64,000 nucleotides of DNA from positions 1,674,001 to 1,738,000 of the forward strand of contig OY754472.1 in assembly GCA_963575645.1 (NCBI GenBank), in the 5' to 3' direction. A model generated the notes under the pieces. It was given only the letters and a program-made list of their open reading frames with translations. It searched no databases and had not been told where the DNA came from. Both the position numbers and the translations under genes were made by a program. How positions within the stretch are numbered: position 1 is the first letter of the stretch; every line of letters starts with the position of its first letter. The DNA comes from Xanthostigma xanthostigma (taxonomy: Eukaryota > Arthropoda > Insecta > Raphidioptera > Raphidiidae). Of this stretch, positions 11,060 to 22,454 are shown piece by piece.

Positions 11060-11150
11060 CGAAAGATTAAAAAGGAAGAATCCTGGTGGCATAGGATCGA
11101 TGAAACAAAGCAAATACTGAAGGTTTTTAATTCTTCCTTTTTAATCTTCC
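11060..11150. repeat. Fragment shared with the repeat at 62150-62240
   Basis: Shares 'gaatcctggtggcatagga' and 'gcaaatactgaaggttttt' with the 62-kb copy, which continues into a hammerhead-like region that is missing here. A short inverted 'attcttcctttttaatctt' flanks it. Confidence 0.55.
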
Positions 11151-11589
11151 AACATTGAAACAGGATCATCATCACTCTAAATTATTAGAGTTATTTTTTC
11201 ACAATAATAAATTTCCTGGAAAACCTGAAATTATCAGGGAAATTCGAGATCATTTTCTGTGGCCACCCTGATAAATAATTATTAGCACGCTCATGAATTA
11301 AAATTCGTACATATAATATAGATGTCAAATTCACACATACCGACACATTAATAAATTATTCTATATGTGTGTGTTTATTATACATAGATACTTACTATAC
11401 ATAATAATGTAGAATTTCAGCATTCAGCAGAGAGAGGTGTCAGCTATAAATTGTATCAATTTCAGAGTAATTTGAACAGTGAATTATGAAAGCTGTAGAT
11501 CACAATCATGTTCGTCGCGTAACATGTGATACCTGTATACAGAATGTAACAAAAAAAAGCAACCCGTCTAAGGTTCACAAAACGAATAG

Positions 11590-11905
11590 TCAGAGTGCCC
11601 GTCGGCAAAAATTTTATTGATACATACTCTCCCCAAACTTTGTATATGGCTTCATTAGGCCTAGTCTGACACCTATTTCCTCTATGACTTTTCTTGATTT
11701 TGGGGCGTTTTCCCTCTAAAGTTTCCGAAAGATGTCGTTATGACGACATGTAAAAATTTATAGATACTGTTTGTTTTTTTAATTGGATAGCTTAAAAACT
11801 TCAACCAAAACGCTAAAATAATGTTCTCTGACAAATAACATGAACCATTTAAAATGTCTGACACCTCGAATATGTCGAACATATTCGAGGTGTCAGACAT
11901 TTTAA
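11590..11905 (-). repeat. Repeat with shared open frame, copy 1
   Basis: Reverse-oriented copy of 52604-52890. Both carry an open frame containing FEVSDILNGSCYLSENIILA and ...FLSYPIKK...IYKFLHVV, with a few amino-acid differences. No known domain was recognised. The left boundary here is a palindrome, 'gaacatattcgaggtgtcag' against its complement. It may be a processed host fragment or an element interior. Confidence 0.5.
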
Positions 11906-12013
11906 TTTAACTTCCCAGTTTGGTGAATATTAAAGCCCATCAAAAACGTAAATATGAAAAAAGGGGCCAAGTTCTTGTCAAAACTGGGTTTTTTGTCTTA
12001 AAAAAAATAGGTT

Positions 12014-12180
12014 CAAAAACTAAAATCTGACTACTGAAAAGTATGAAACAAGAAAATATTCTCATCTGAGGATAGCCGTGGTCATATGCCACCTACCCTA
12101 ACAAAACATTTTAACAGTAGTAAGCGATCATAAGCTCTGGGGCAAAGTGCATCACGCTAGACATCTAGAGGAGCCTTCAT
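12014..12180. repeat. One-armed copy of the TIR element at 21489
   Basis: Matches the left arm and centre of 21489-21747 ('ctactgaaaagtatgaaaca', 'ggatagccgtggtcatatgc'). It loses similarity after 'aggagccttcat', so the right arm is missing. Confidence 0.6.
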
Positions 12181-12767
12181 TTAACATAAATAATCTACTG
12201 AATATAAATAGAACTGTATATAGTTAATAAATAAATGTGTTAAATAAATTTGGGTGTAAATAATCTTTGTGTATATAGTTGTATAGTGACTTTGTATTCT
12301 CCATTACTTCTTCTATTATAGACGCTGATGACCTTAGCTGTTGAGCGTCTATAATTCACAATCTCTCTCTCTTCTATTATCTTATTAGTCAGAATTTATT
12401 GTTTTATTTCTGTCGCGTTAAAGACGTGCTTTCTGTTTATTTGTTTAACTGTTTTGTTTAACGTTTAAATTACTGTACCACGCACCAGAACAGTTTTGTT
12501 ACAATATTTTTGGAGCATTTTGTACCACCTGCATTGTGGGTATATCGTACTTATACTACAATACATAATATTATGTAATGCGTTAAAGTTATGTTTGTTT
12601 GGTGCGGCGCTGTGAAATAATTATGTTGTATACAAATAACGCCGACTTGTCATATGGAATAATATCTACTTATGTGTACACAGTGTTCCAAAATGTGCTG
12701 TTTTTACGTAACGGATCCTTTTTTGTTTTAATAGTGATGACAAATACAGATTTGCGTGGATAAAGAG

Positions 12768-13370
12768 ACTAGCGGTCCCGTCCGGTTTCACCCGTGTGCA
12801 AAAGAACGAATGGGGAAGGGAGGAACATGAGTACACACATTCATCTTAGTTTACCGAGATGAATGTTGTGTCCAAATTTCATGATGATCGGAGTTACCGT
12901 TCAAAATTTTGGTCGATAAAAACCTGTATTTACCTATACTTTTTTTAACTCATAATTTTTTTTTTTAATTAATTAAATTAAATTAAAATAAATTTGAATG
13001 TAAGCTTTAGAAGAAAGCAATGTAGTAAATAAAAAAAAAAAAAAAATATATTCGCCCAACGTATAGGGCTCGAACCCACGACCCTGATATTGACAGTCGC
13101 ATGCTCTACCGATTGAGCCATCCGAGGTTGTGTACTCACAACGCTGATATGAGTATATTTAGGTAATGTATTTGTATTTATTTTTGAGATACATTTTTCA
13201 TTAATGCTCCGCTCCTAATGGTCGTAGCGTGATATTATATAGCCTATAGCCTTCCTCGATAAATGGGCTATCCAACAAAAAAAAATTTTTCAATTTGAAC
13301 CAGTAGTTCCTGAGATTAGCGCGTTCAAACAAACAAACAAACGCTTCAGCTTTATATATCCGTATAGATT
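12768..13370 (+). repeat. RTE-like repeat with internal tRNA-Lys-like segment, copy 3
   Basis: Most complete copy. It runs from 'actagcggtcccgtccggtt', through the antisense tRNA-Lys-like segment at 13053-13128, to 'gattagcgcgttcaaac' with (CAAA)n and 'cttcagctttatatatccg'. No coding frame, so it resembles a SINE or LINE 3' end. Confidence 0.65.
13053..13128 (-). pseudogene. tRNA-Lys-like sequence inside a repeat, second copy
   Basis: Same arrangement as 5745-5819, with a two-base insertion in the T arm ('gtatagggctcgaac'). That insertion breaks the T stem and argues against function. Confidence 0.75.
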
Positions 13371-13778
13371 AAAATTCTATATAGCGAACTTCGAATTTAC
13401 GAAAAACTTGAGGTTGAAAAAATCGAATTATTTTTTATTGCATAAATTGATTCCTAATCATGTTTAGAATATGTTGGTAAAATGATTTTATAATATTCAA
13501 AGTTGTTGGAAAGATATAGCTGTTAGAAGAGGAGGTGTTCGGAGTGCTTATTTGAGCGCTTGGACACCGAGCTTATTGAGACCTTCTAAAACAAATGAGG
13601 AGCAAACATGCAAAACTCAATGAATGTATTTTTGTTTTGTTTTTGAGATACTTATTTATATCAATTCTAGCTAATTTTGGTGAGCTTTTTGCAGATGATG
13701 AGTTAATATTTCATAGTTTAAATCGTACTTGAATCTTTAAACGCGTTTTTCTCAAAACTGTGTATTTCTAATTTGTTT

Positions 13779-14090
13779 GTACGCGCCACGGATCTAAAAG
13801 GTTCGGAATTTAGTCATAAACAGCGTCGCAAAGGCACATTTTAGAGCCGTTGATACTCCCACCACCTCCCAGCTACCTGCACGGAACGTGCGCTCGTCGG
13901 TGATTGGCCGTGATCGCTCGTTGCCTTTGTCGCTTTCCTGCTTTAAAGTACAGTCGAATACGCTGTTGTCAAGTTGTTATTGCTATGTTAGTTTTGTTGA
14001 GTTGCGAGTTTGTAGTTTTTCAACAGACTGTACAAGCGCAAGCCCGCATTCGCATCTAACTTCCGAGCCTTTTAGATTCGTGACGCGTAC
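13779..14090. mobile_element. MITE with about 30-bp inverted ends
   Basis: Left end GTACGCGCCACGGATCTAAA and right end (complement) GTACGCGTCACGAATCTAAA, both continuing as AGG-TCGGAA, enclose 312 bp of GC-richer sequence. No duplication is obvious. The open frame inside (13888-14115) has no recognisable domain. Confidence 0.65.
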
Positions 14091-14713
14091 TATATCTTTG
14101 ACATCACTGGTTTAGAATACACCCTGTATAGTTAATCACCGAAACGTATATAGAAAACGGAAACACTGCAGAGTTATATGTTAAAAGGGCATCTCGTATA
14201 AGTTTCTAACTTACATATTATATCTGTATAGATATGTTACATAGATGCAGTCATAGTAATCGGTATCCTGCATACTAGGTTACTGTCTGGAGTCTTGTGT
14301 GTGTGTATAGGGTCCCTAGGGAGGGTGGAGCATCGCGACGTCGATCAATGCGTCGCGCGCCGTCGGTTCGACCGCCGCATTGGTTGCATTTTCCACCGGT
14401 AGGCGGTGCCACTAAATGCTAAATCACTCGAGTCTTCTTTCTTTACACGCACCGTGTCACCCGCCATCTGAATTATTGCGTTAAGCGTAATGGTGGTCAA
14501 CTATACCTCCTTGTCTCTCTCTCTCCCTGTATACAGGGTGAACGCTGACACGCGTGCCATAGTCGTATCAAATAACACCGCACTTTAGGTTACGAGGCAA
14601 CCGTTCTACCGCCACCGCCACTGCCAGTTTTTATATAGTATATGGTATACGTACTTCGCCTCGGGTATCATTGCGCGCAATGCAAGAATATCAAACCCTT
14701 GTGGCGTATATTA
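14091..14713. other. No gene; scattered fragments
   Basis: Contains 'acaccctgta' and 'ctgtatacagggtg', which look like decayed mariner-type tips, and a GC-rich patch at 14320-14480 without a recognised domain. Confidence 0.35.
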
Positions 14714-15011
14714 TTTTTCTTCATACCTCGGTCGTAAGTACGCTTATTAAATACATTAATTAATTACATAAAAAACACATCAACCAGCTTTGAGGTTATA
14801 CGTAAAAACACGAATGACAGCTAAAATGTAACAAGGTTGCTATGGAAACGACATCTAAACAACAGTTGATGGGTTGTTTTATCTTTACTGCCGCCCGAAC
14901 GTACTTACTTCCCGCATCAGTGCGTGTAATCCCACCAATGCGTAAATGTTAGACTTTCTGCCTTACAATTGATGCCGAAAGTATGCACTTTCGATCGAGG
15001 TATGGAAAAAA
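14714..15011. mobile_element. Small TIR element, copy 2
   Basis: Second copy of the element at 1886-2224, slightly shorter. The right tip reads 'tcgaggtatggaaaaaaga', complementary to the left tip 'tttttcttcatacctcgg'. Confidence 0.55.
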
Positions 15012-16976
15012 GAAGTTTTACTTCAAAACTAAATCGTTGTTCGGCTTTTCGGGACAGTCAATTTGAAAAAAAAAAATAACTATTCAGCGATGTAAATTAT
15101 TATATATTTTCGTATTATACATTTTTTTTACATACGGTTCAGGATACATAAAACAATTTTTACTATTTTAAACTAATGCTTTTATTCTGACAATTTTCTC
15201 TATGGGCCTTCTGTAATCTGTGTATTTTGCTAGCACTTAATAATTCAGTTTTATTTTTGTTGTGTGTTGGTGATTTGGATAGTTTACAGAAAGCCCTTAA
15301 AAAATATTTATAGAATAGAAACATATTTTTCAATACTGTACAATATGCATATACCAACTGTCGATTTCTTAATCAAATTTTCAGTCAACCAAACATAAAA
15401 TTTTACTAAACTCATTTTTAACTTTTTTAAATTTTGTGTAACTCAAAGCTTCTTTTTTTTTGTTTTCATGTACCAAAATAAATCGTGATCACGATTTCTA
15501 TGAAGCGGATAAATCGAAATGTCAGATAAATGAGAACCAAGAAATATATAAAATTTTTAACTATTTAGTTTTTTTCACGCCGACGCTTGATTTTAGCGTC
15601 AAATGCGACCACGTGACAGAATTTCGGCTTGAACTCCATCTCGAAAAAATATAAAGTCGAGTTTTCGCGTCAGCAAGATTAGTTGTAAAAAAAGACATCC
15701 ATATCGAAGAATCTCGTTTGAGATTCTTTTCTGTGCTAAATTCCGACGAATCTCTAACGTATTCTTATACATTGATTTTGCCTGTCTTTCGAATATACAA
15801 TAAGTATGATGATAGTATTAAAGAATCAAAGAATAATTAATGGTTTTTAGTAAAAAATATATGATGAACGGATTCTAAAAAATGACCCAGTGTTAATATA
15901 AACATTGAGATAAAATAAAAGTATAAAATACTGCAATCGGCCATGTTGACTGAAACACCGAATGACGTCACGCCTTCTTAAATCAAAAACAGATTATTAA
16001 AACACTTAAAGTAAATAATCACCGTCTTGCTTAAATTTTTGTGGTGATCATTCACTTCTGCGTTATTTAATTAGTTGATTTGTTGTTTATTCGTTTATAA
16101 CACTTACGTCATAGATTAATTTTGAGGTTAGTTTACTTGCAACTAAAGAAAACCGTACTATTTTGTACTACTTTTAAGATAATACTTAATGATGAGTATT
16201 TGGAATTAACTTCAATGGATCACAGTTACTCTATTTATTGAATAGAGTCAATCTTCAGATAATACTTAATATAAATCATATCATTAAGTAAATTTACATA
16301 ACTTCCTCAGAAATACCTCTGAACCACAGTTCTACACCCTTAAATACAACATCTAATGTCAACTGTTACTAAGGCGTGATGTCACAAGCGTTTTCGCAAT
16401 TACTTCAGAATAAAAAGACAAAAGTGCAACAATTTGCGTTAAAATTTATTTTATTGCTGAAATAATGTTTTTTTTTTTTTTGAAATAGTAGACGTTATTA
16501 GAACTGGATTTCAAAATTTGTCATCATGCCTGTAGATTATGCTCAACATCTGAAACTATCTATCGAAAACTGTTGTGATTTTGGAATACTTGTTTTGATT
16601 AAGAAAGTACTTAAGTATTTGAATACTAAAGCTACGTCTTTCAAATTTTATAATTATTAATTATCTTTAACATCACATATCACGAACTTACAATCTACTT
16701 TATAATGTCTTATACAGAGTATTAAGTTAAATATATTATATTATAATCTGTGGAGAGGGTATTTTGTTAATTAATTTTTATTACTCATGCGGGAAAAGTA
16801 TCTTTACGCATGCTGTTACGGTTGAAAAGTAGCTATTTTCATTTGCGTGCGGAAACTTTATTTGTCGCACTGAAATTATTGTTTGCCGCACGTAAATTCA
16901 GAGAAGAAAACAAAATAATAACGGTGTTAATGTCAACGAAACAAACTGTCATTTGAAGCAGATTTGAGGTTAAAAT
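15012..16976. other. Long stretch without recognised features
   Basis: Very AT-rich. Short frames at 15163-15357 and 15460-15654 show no domain or codon bias. The tips of a repeat shared with other places ('agaagttttacttc') occur at the left edge. Confidence 0.4.
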
Positions 16977-17351
16977 TTTCGATTATGGACTTTTATTCTT
17001 GACAATTTTAACAATCTTAACTGAATTTTCAACTTTTTAATGATTTAATTTATATTTTATTACTTCTAATTTCTTTCTTTAATTATTTACTGCAAAAAAT
17101 ATGTAAAATACAGATATTTACATAAATTTATTTTTTCTAACCTAACTTTGTACAAAAAATTCAAAAGTTAGTCCATTAAGTAAAATACTGAAATAATTAA
17201 TCAATATTAAAAAAAAAATATTTATCTATGCTTTTATGACAATAATTTATTGGTATCATCGACTTATAACCTTTTGTAAAAATTTATTATGGAAAAGTTC
17301 CCATTTAGAATTCGACTTACTTTTGATTGGGACAGTAACGCATCAACCTCC
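16977..17351 (-). mobile_element. TTAA-flanked DNA element, truncated copy
   Basis: Reverse-oriented 5' half of the family seen complete at 28067, 35698 and 46062. It begins next to TTAA (17352-17355) with 'ggaggttgatgcgtta' and proceeds through 'ctaaatgggaacttttccat' before breaking off near 'tcgattatggac'. Confidence 0.7.
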
Positions 17352-17889
17352 TTAAAAATCAGTTTGAAAACGAAAAAAAAACCTAAAATTCGACTTGTGT
17401 GATTTCGGCTACAGATATATTGCCACTATTTTCTTACACTCGGTATAATAAAATTTTCAATTGTTGCTGATTATCTACAAAGTAGCCGACAAACACGATC
17501 AATAATTAGCGAACATTATAAACAATTAGAATAAGGCGACATTAACACCAATTATTTCTTCTTTAATGAGATAATGAGTTCAAATAATAAAAACAATAGT
17601 TTATTCTCGGCAAGGAGATAATTTAGTATTCGGGGCAAAGTTTTTTTTTAAATTAATATTTATAGAATTATAATTGCCGGATAAAGAGTCACGTTATTAG
17701 TTGAAATATTTCGGATAGTTCGTCTAAGTAGTTCCCAAACTATGTTCCGTTAAGGATTTTTATAAACCGAAGAGCGCAAAAAAATCTACCAAGTTAACGT
17801 GTATAGGGTTCCTTATTTAGCGAAAGAGGCATGAAAACAAAGGAACGCTTTGTAGCCATTGTGTGTTAAGTTATTTTTTAAAACTTGCG
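17352..17889. other. No recognised feature
   Basis: AT-rich, with no repeat partner or coding segment identified. Confidence 0.35.
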
Positions 17890-18326
17890 GCCCGGTTTGG
17901 CTTCGATCGAAATTGCAAATTGCCACAGTTTTTCGTCGACTTGCGTTGCAAAACTGGTCTCCACGAAAAGCGCTTTTATTTTAACGCGATAATATATAGC
18001 CTATGTCCATCCTGAAGGTCCGTTCTAAATATTGGTGATAAAATTTTTGAAATCGGATGAGTAGTTTCGGAGATTACCTCCTACATCCAAACTTACAAAC
18101 TTTACTTCTTTATTCAAATCTTTGATTAACGTCTGAATAAAACTCTTCAAATAAATAAAATTGTCGACCAATTTTTTTCAGGCCATATATTGACAAAAAT
18201 TATATAAAAATATAAATCAAATTAAAAAAGTATGATTTATATTTTTATATGATTTTTGCCAATGGTTTGAAAAAAATTGTTCGGAAATTTTATATATTTA
18301 CTTCTTTATAATATTGGTATAAAGAT
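17890..18326 (+). repeat. RTE-like 3' end, second family, copy 1 (interrupted)
   Basis: Matches 41168-41402: 'gcggcccgg', 'actggtctccacgaaaa', 'ttttaacgcgata', 'agtttcggagattacctc' and the end 'ctttataatattggtat'. It is split by the 185-bp insertion at 18113-18297, and a hAT element follows at 18327. Confidence 0.65.
18113..18297 (+). mobile_element. Penelope-like palindromic element A, 11-bp TSD
   Basis: The exact duplication TTACTTCTTTA (18102-18112 and 18298-18308) brackets 185 bp starting with the family tail 'ttcaaatctttgattaacg'. Inverted arms follow around 'ataaatcaaattaaaaaag'. The related repeat at 41380 preserves the uninterrupted site (aactttagctctttataat). This copy has lost the central hammerhead-like region. 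Confidence 0.8.
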
Positions 18327-18567
18327 CAGGGGTGGCAAACCTACGGCACGCGACAGATTATTGTGATAGAGGTACAAAATCGAATATGCTAGCTGTCGAA
18401 AAAAATTGACTATCACCAAATAAACCAATTTAATGGCGCTTAGTTTTCATGTTTGAGTCATTTTTTTGACAACTAGATTTCTTCGGCTGCTTGTTGGCAC
18501 GCCATGGCTACATCAAAATTTTTTGTAAAAAATTGGCACGTAGATGTAGAAAGGTTTGCCACCCTTG
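18327..18567. mobile_element. hAT-type MITE with CAGGGGTGGCAAACCT ends
   Basis: Inverted ends CAGGGGTGGCAAACCT and CAAGGGTGGCAAACCT (complement) enclose 241 bp. The right flank GTATAGAT is matched on the left by GTATAAAGAT, an 8-bp duplication with a two-base insertion. CAGGG-type tips and 8-bp TSDs are hAT traits. Confidence 0.7.
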
Positions 18568-19166
18568 GTATAGATGAACAAAGATAATGTTGTTTTGATG
18601 ACAAAAATTGTATTATAATTTTGGTTTCTTCGAGATATTGGGCAAATTTAGTGAAAATTTTTAAGGAAATAATCTTTTTCCGAGCCACACAATTATACAA
18701 AAGCGTCATAACGTCGTAAATTACGTAATAGAAAAAAAAAAATGATTCGGCCTCATTTTCTAGATTCGAATTTGCGAAAGATTCAACGGAATTTTCATTT
18801 TAGTTAAAAAAATATATAAACACTGAAAATACAGAAAGCTGAGATAATTTTAATACTTAGTGACAATACAAATTTTTTATACAGTTTCGTAAACACTATA
18901 TGTTTCTATATATTTTATTTCATCTTTGGCAAAATTTGTTGGTAAAATATTAACCGTTAATAATAAACACGCAAATAATATTATAAACAAAAACTTTTAA
19001 AAAATCACATAACCTTTTTATTAGTCATTAATTGATTTCGGATAGTATTCCTTATATAGACCCAGATCCCAGACTCACCAGACTTGGGTTATTTCAGTGC
19101 TGTTAAGATTTTATCAGTAAATAAACAATCTACATTAATTCATGAAACTCAAAAAAATCATCTAAT

Positions 19167-20030
19167 CCAAATCTTTGATTAACGTCTGATCTCTTAAATA
19201 AATAAAATTATCGACAAATTTTTCAGACAATATCTTAACAAAAAAAATGGTTGTCTGTAAAGTCGGTTTACGGACGATAGTTTTACGTGATAACGTATTC
19301 CGTAATACATAACCTAAACCTCCCAAAATTTGGTTTCAATCCGCTTATCCTTGGTGTCGGAATGATAAGAAATGTCAAAAGTGACGTTTGCAACTTACAA
19401 AGTATTATGTTCTAATAATAATTAGTTATTCCAATACTTAACTTAGCAGGCTTTGCATTTCACAATATACTAATGTCAAAAAATTGAATTAAACATTAGA
19501 AATGCAGCTGTTTTCATGTTAAGACAAGACATACGTTTGCTTCTAATTTCCATGTACGGCAAACAAAGACAACCGACCGCGTCGCGTCATGCATTACACA
19601 ACATTGCATTTATACAGCTATTTTTCTATATAAATTTGTATAAAATATTTTTCTATATAAATTTGTATAAAAAAACTGTTTAGGCAAATTCTGTTATACG
19701 AAATCTATGTAAAATGTTCTCCTCTTTCGTTTAAGACTGGTTTCAAACCGATCTGATTTAAATTGAGCGAGAAATTATCAAAAAGCACGCACAGGGTCAG
19801 GCGGAACGTTACGCGTTAGGAACGTTACGCGTTAGGAACGTTAGGAACGTTACGTTACACTTTTTCGAACATGCAGCCGGTGTTTTATCAATTTATAATA
19901 TTGGTGATTCATCAATTTATAAGACGTTATCACGTCAAAAAAAAGTATAATTAATACAATAATGTATTAATTATATTTTTTTGTTAATAGGTATATTGTC
20001 TGAAAAATTGGCCGATAATTTTATTTATTG
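19167..20030 (+). mobile_element. Penelope-like palindromic element A with nested insertion, 14-bp TSD
   Basis: The duplication AAAAATCATCTAAT (19153-19166 and 20031-20044) flanks a copy that starts with the family tail and ends with 'aattggccgataattttat'. A second element (19248-19936) has inserted into its A-run, which accounts for the length. Confidence 0.75.
19248..19936 (+). mobile_element. A-run-targeted repeat P, copy 1
   Basis: Begins TGGTTGTCTGTAAAGTCGG, with a hairpin GTCTGTAAA/TTTACGGAC, and ends 'gacgttatcacgtc'. Both ends abut runs of A inside the host element. It contains a short tandem array of 'aacgttacgcgttagg' at 19803-19862. Class unknown. Confidence 0.6.
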
Positions 20031-20373
20031 AAAAATCATCTAATGCTCTCACTCGCACTCATATGCATGCATAATACCATTGCGCACGTAGGTAAGCACG
20101 TGTTTCATGTGCCTTTAGAACCTGTTATCTCTAAAAGGCCCCCGCTTTCAAGCTAGCAAATCGGCAGTACTGAAATGACGCAGATCTGCCGGGTCTGGGA
20201 TCTTGGTCTAATTGAGTGTTTTTTGGCTTCAAAATCTGTCCCCAAATAAATATCGATCGATATTTCATATTACATCAAATATGTAGTCGAAGAAACCCGA
20301 ACCTATCCGAAATCTGATTATTATTAAATATAATTAAAAACAGATCAAATTAATGAGAATTGTAACACAGCGA

Positions 20374-20729
20374 CTATGTCTGAGCGTCTTTGGTACTGTT
20401 ATTGGACGTGTTCGTGGGACTCCCCGGTCCGTTGCCGACGTCGCTCTTCCTGCCCTGCAACGCCTGCAAAGTGAGCGGCGGCAGGAGCGGAAAATTGAGT
20501 CCGCCGGTAAATCCTGCGGCGGCCGCCTGCTGTTGAAAGTTGGCGACGTGCTGCAAGCTTTGCAACAGTGCCGCCGAGTGTTCTTGAGCTTTGCGCCGCA
20601 ATTCGGCAACACTGGAGGAACGCTGATCGTTGGCCAGACTGTTGGTCTCGCTGTTGGTCAGTGGCAACAGCGTCGTACCCAAACTCGATATGGGTTTTAT
20701 TGGACAGCAGGAACACAGTCCGGGGAATG
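20374..20729 (-). CDS. Terminal exon of a paired-like homeobox gene (OAR-like C-terminus)
   Basis: On the minus strand an excellent acceptor (pyrimidine tract ending ttatttgcag) precedes 356 nt: two bases completing a split codon, 117 codons and TAG at 20374-20376. It is GC-rich against an AT-rich background. The peptide starts FPGLCSCCPIKP. Residues about 37-58 read SSSVAELRRKAQEHSAALLQ, which resembles the OAR (aristaless/Rax) motif found at the C-terminus of paired-like homeodomain transcription factors. It continues with Gln/Ala-rich and Ser/Thr/Asn-rich tails. The upstream exon at 29262-29392 joins in phase. Homeobrain, Vsx, Rx, otp and Arx relatives are candidates, but I cannot choose between them without the homeodomain. 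Role (nuclear DNA-binding regulator) is inferred from family. Confidence 0.8.
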
Positions 20730-20910
20730 CTGCAAATAACAAAAGAAGTATAATTCCATTGTTCCATTTTGATGGAAGGAAACATGATCTCCTTCTCGCT
20801 ACACGCCAGGGCGCAGATTTGCGGGGTAATTCCCCCCAAGACCATAATAATAAAAAATAAAACTGAAAATTTCGCGAATACTTTAACTGATACAAAATAA
20901 GTACAAAAAA

Positions 20911-21488
20911 TTGGTTGTCTGTAAAGTCGGTTTACGGACGATAGTTTTACGTGATAACGTATTCAGTAATACGTAATTTATGTTCTATTTCTCCTATCTT
21001 CTACATATAATAATTATAATATATCGAATCTATGATATTGCATCTTTCGCTTCAAATTTAGGTTAATTTTATTTATTAAAATTTCTCACCACCTATAATA
21101 AAAATTGTTTTTTTAACTTTCTTTCTTTCGTATTTATTTTAAGTCTCAAAGATTAACTGTCATAATATTTTGAAAACAATTGTTTCATTGTTTATATAAA
21201 ATTCCAAAACCTACTTACAATATTTAAGTATTTTCATACGTCAGAAAATTGATTTTTATAATGATAAAATTTGTATGAAAACGATTTTTTCGAGAGATGA
21301 GACCTAGCTAAACGATTTTTTGCCCCCCAAAATCCCTTTTCAGTAAATTTCATCCAAATCGTTAGGGCCGTTTTCGAGAAAAGCACGCACAGGGTCAGGC
21401 GGAACGTTACACTTTTTCGTGCATGCAGCCGGTGTTTCATCAATTTATAAGATTGGTGATTCATCAATTTATAAGACGTTATCACGTC
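20911..21488 (+). mobile_element. A-run-targeted repeat P, copy 2
   Basis: Full-length type, 578 bp, from 'ttggttgtctgtaaagtcgg' to 'gacgttatcacgtc', preceded and followed by A-runs. It matches 55327-55907 in reverse across the interior ('gttagggccgttttcgaga', 'gcatgcagccggtgtttcat'). Confidence 0.65.
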
Positions 21489-21747
21489 AAAAACTAAAAC
21501 CCGACTACTGAAAAGTATGAAACAAGAAAATATTCTCATCTGAGGATAGCCGTGGTCATATGCCACCTACCCTAACAAAACATTACATTTTTAACAGTAG
21601 TAAGCGATCATAAGCTCTAGGGCAAAGTGCAGCACGCTATACATCTAGAGGGGCCTCATATATATGAGATGGCATACGACCACGGCTATCCTCAGATGAG
21701 AATATTTTCTTGTTTCATACTTTTCAGTAGTCGAGTTTTAGTTTTTT
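21489..21747. mobile_element. TIR element C with about 77-bp arms
   Basis: The left arm (21489-21565) and right arm (21671-21747) are reverse complements with about two mismatches. They contain 'ctactgaaaagtatgaaaca' and 'ctgaggatagccgtggtc'. The centre is about 105 bp. Partial copies are at 12014 and, interrupted, at 42436-43490. No clear TSD. Confidence 0.7.
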
Positions 21748-22454
21748 AACTTATTTTTTATTTAAATATTTTTTTTGTTTTTTTTTGTTTTCAATTTGCA
21801 CACCCCTGAGACCAAAATTCAAAAATAAATGTGGCCTATGTTGCCCGGGCCATAATAACGAATCGATTGACACCTAATTTATCAAAATCGGATGAGCAGT
21901 TTAGGCGCTACGGTGGAACATCCGTAAATACAAACATACATAGACTGCTAAACTTCGCCGCAGTCAGATAAAGTACAAAATTTAGACAGCGACAGCGTAT
22001 TTTGTAACATAATTTAGTTTGGGAATTAATATTTTGATTGACACCTTCCTTCGTGAGTATTCTTGTTTGATATTATTGAAAAATAACGTTATAGTATACA
22101 CAGTTCTTCTTTTTTATTTTTGTCAATCTTCGAAAGCGTCTCATGGAAAATGTAAGCAACAATAGAGAAAGCGACTTTAAAATACTGGTGGTTTTATAGC
22201 ACGCATTCCTAATACTTGTATAACCTATAAATATCACAACGAATTGATCTATAAAATGATTTTTAAAACCTAATTTATGATGCCAAGATAGTGTAAGAAC
22301 ACTTGTATTATGTAAACAGCAATAATGTTACGAGTGCTGTCAAAAATTGCAGCCAATTGGGCGACGGGACCATTCCAACTTCAAAATGTCGATAGTATAA
22401 TAAAGAAAATCAAATTTCTGACATCGCGTGAGGTGACGCGGATAATATGATATT

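Noticed and set aside
19803-19862. CRISPR-like array
   Set aside because: Short, contiguous tandem units without spacers, inside a eukaryotic repeat.
20353-20739. 128-codon plus-strand frame and two shorter ones
   Set aside because: They are opposite-strand or alternative-frame shadows of the GC-rich terminal homeobox exon, which has the splice site and the recognisable motif.
20730-20895. Extension of the homeobox frame upstream to an ATG at 20895
   Set aside because: The frame upstream of 20729 is intron sequence. A strong acceptor and a matching upstream exon explain the protein better.
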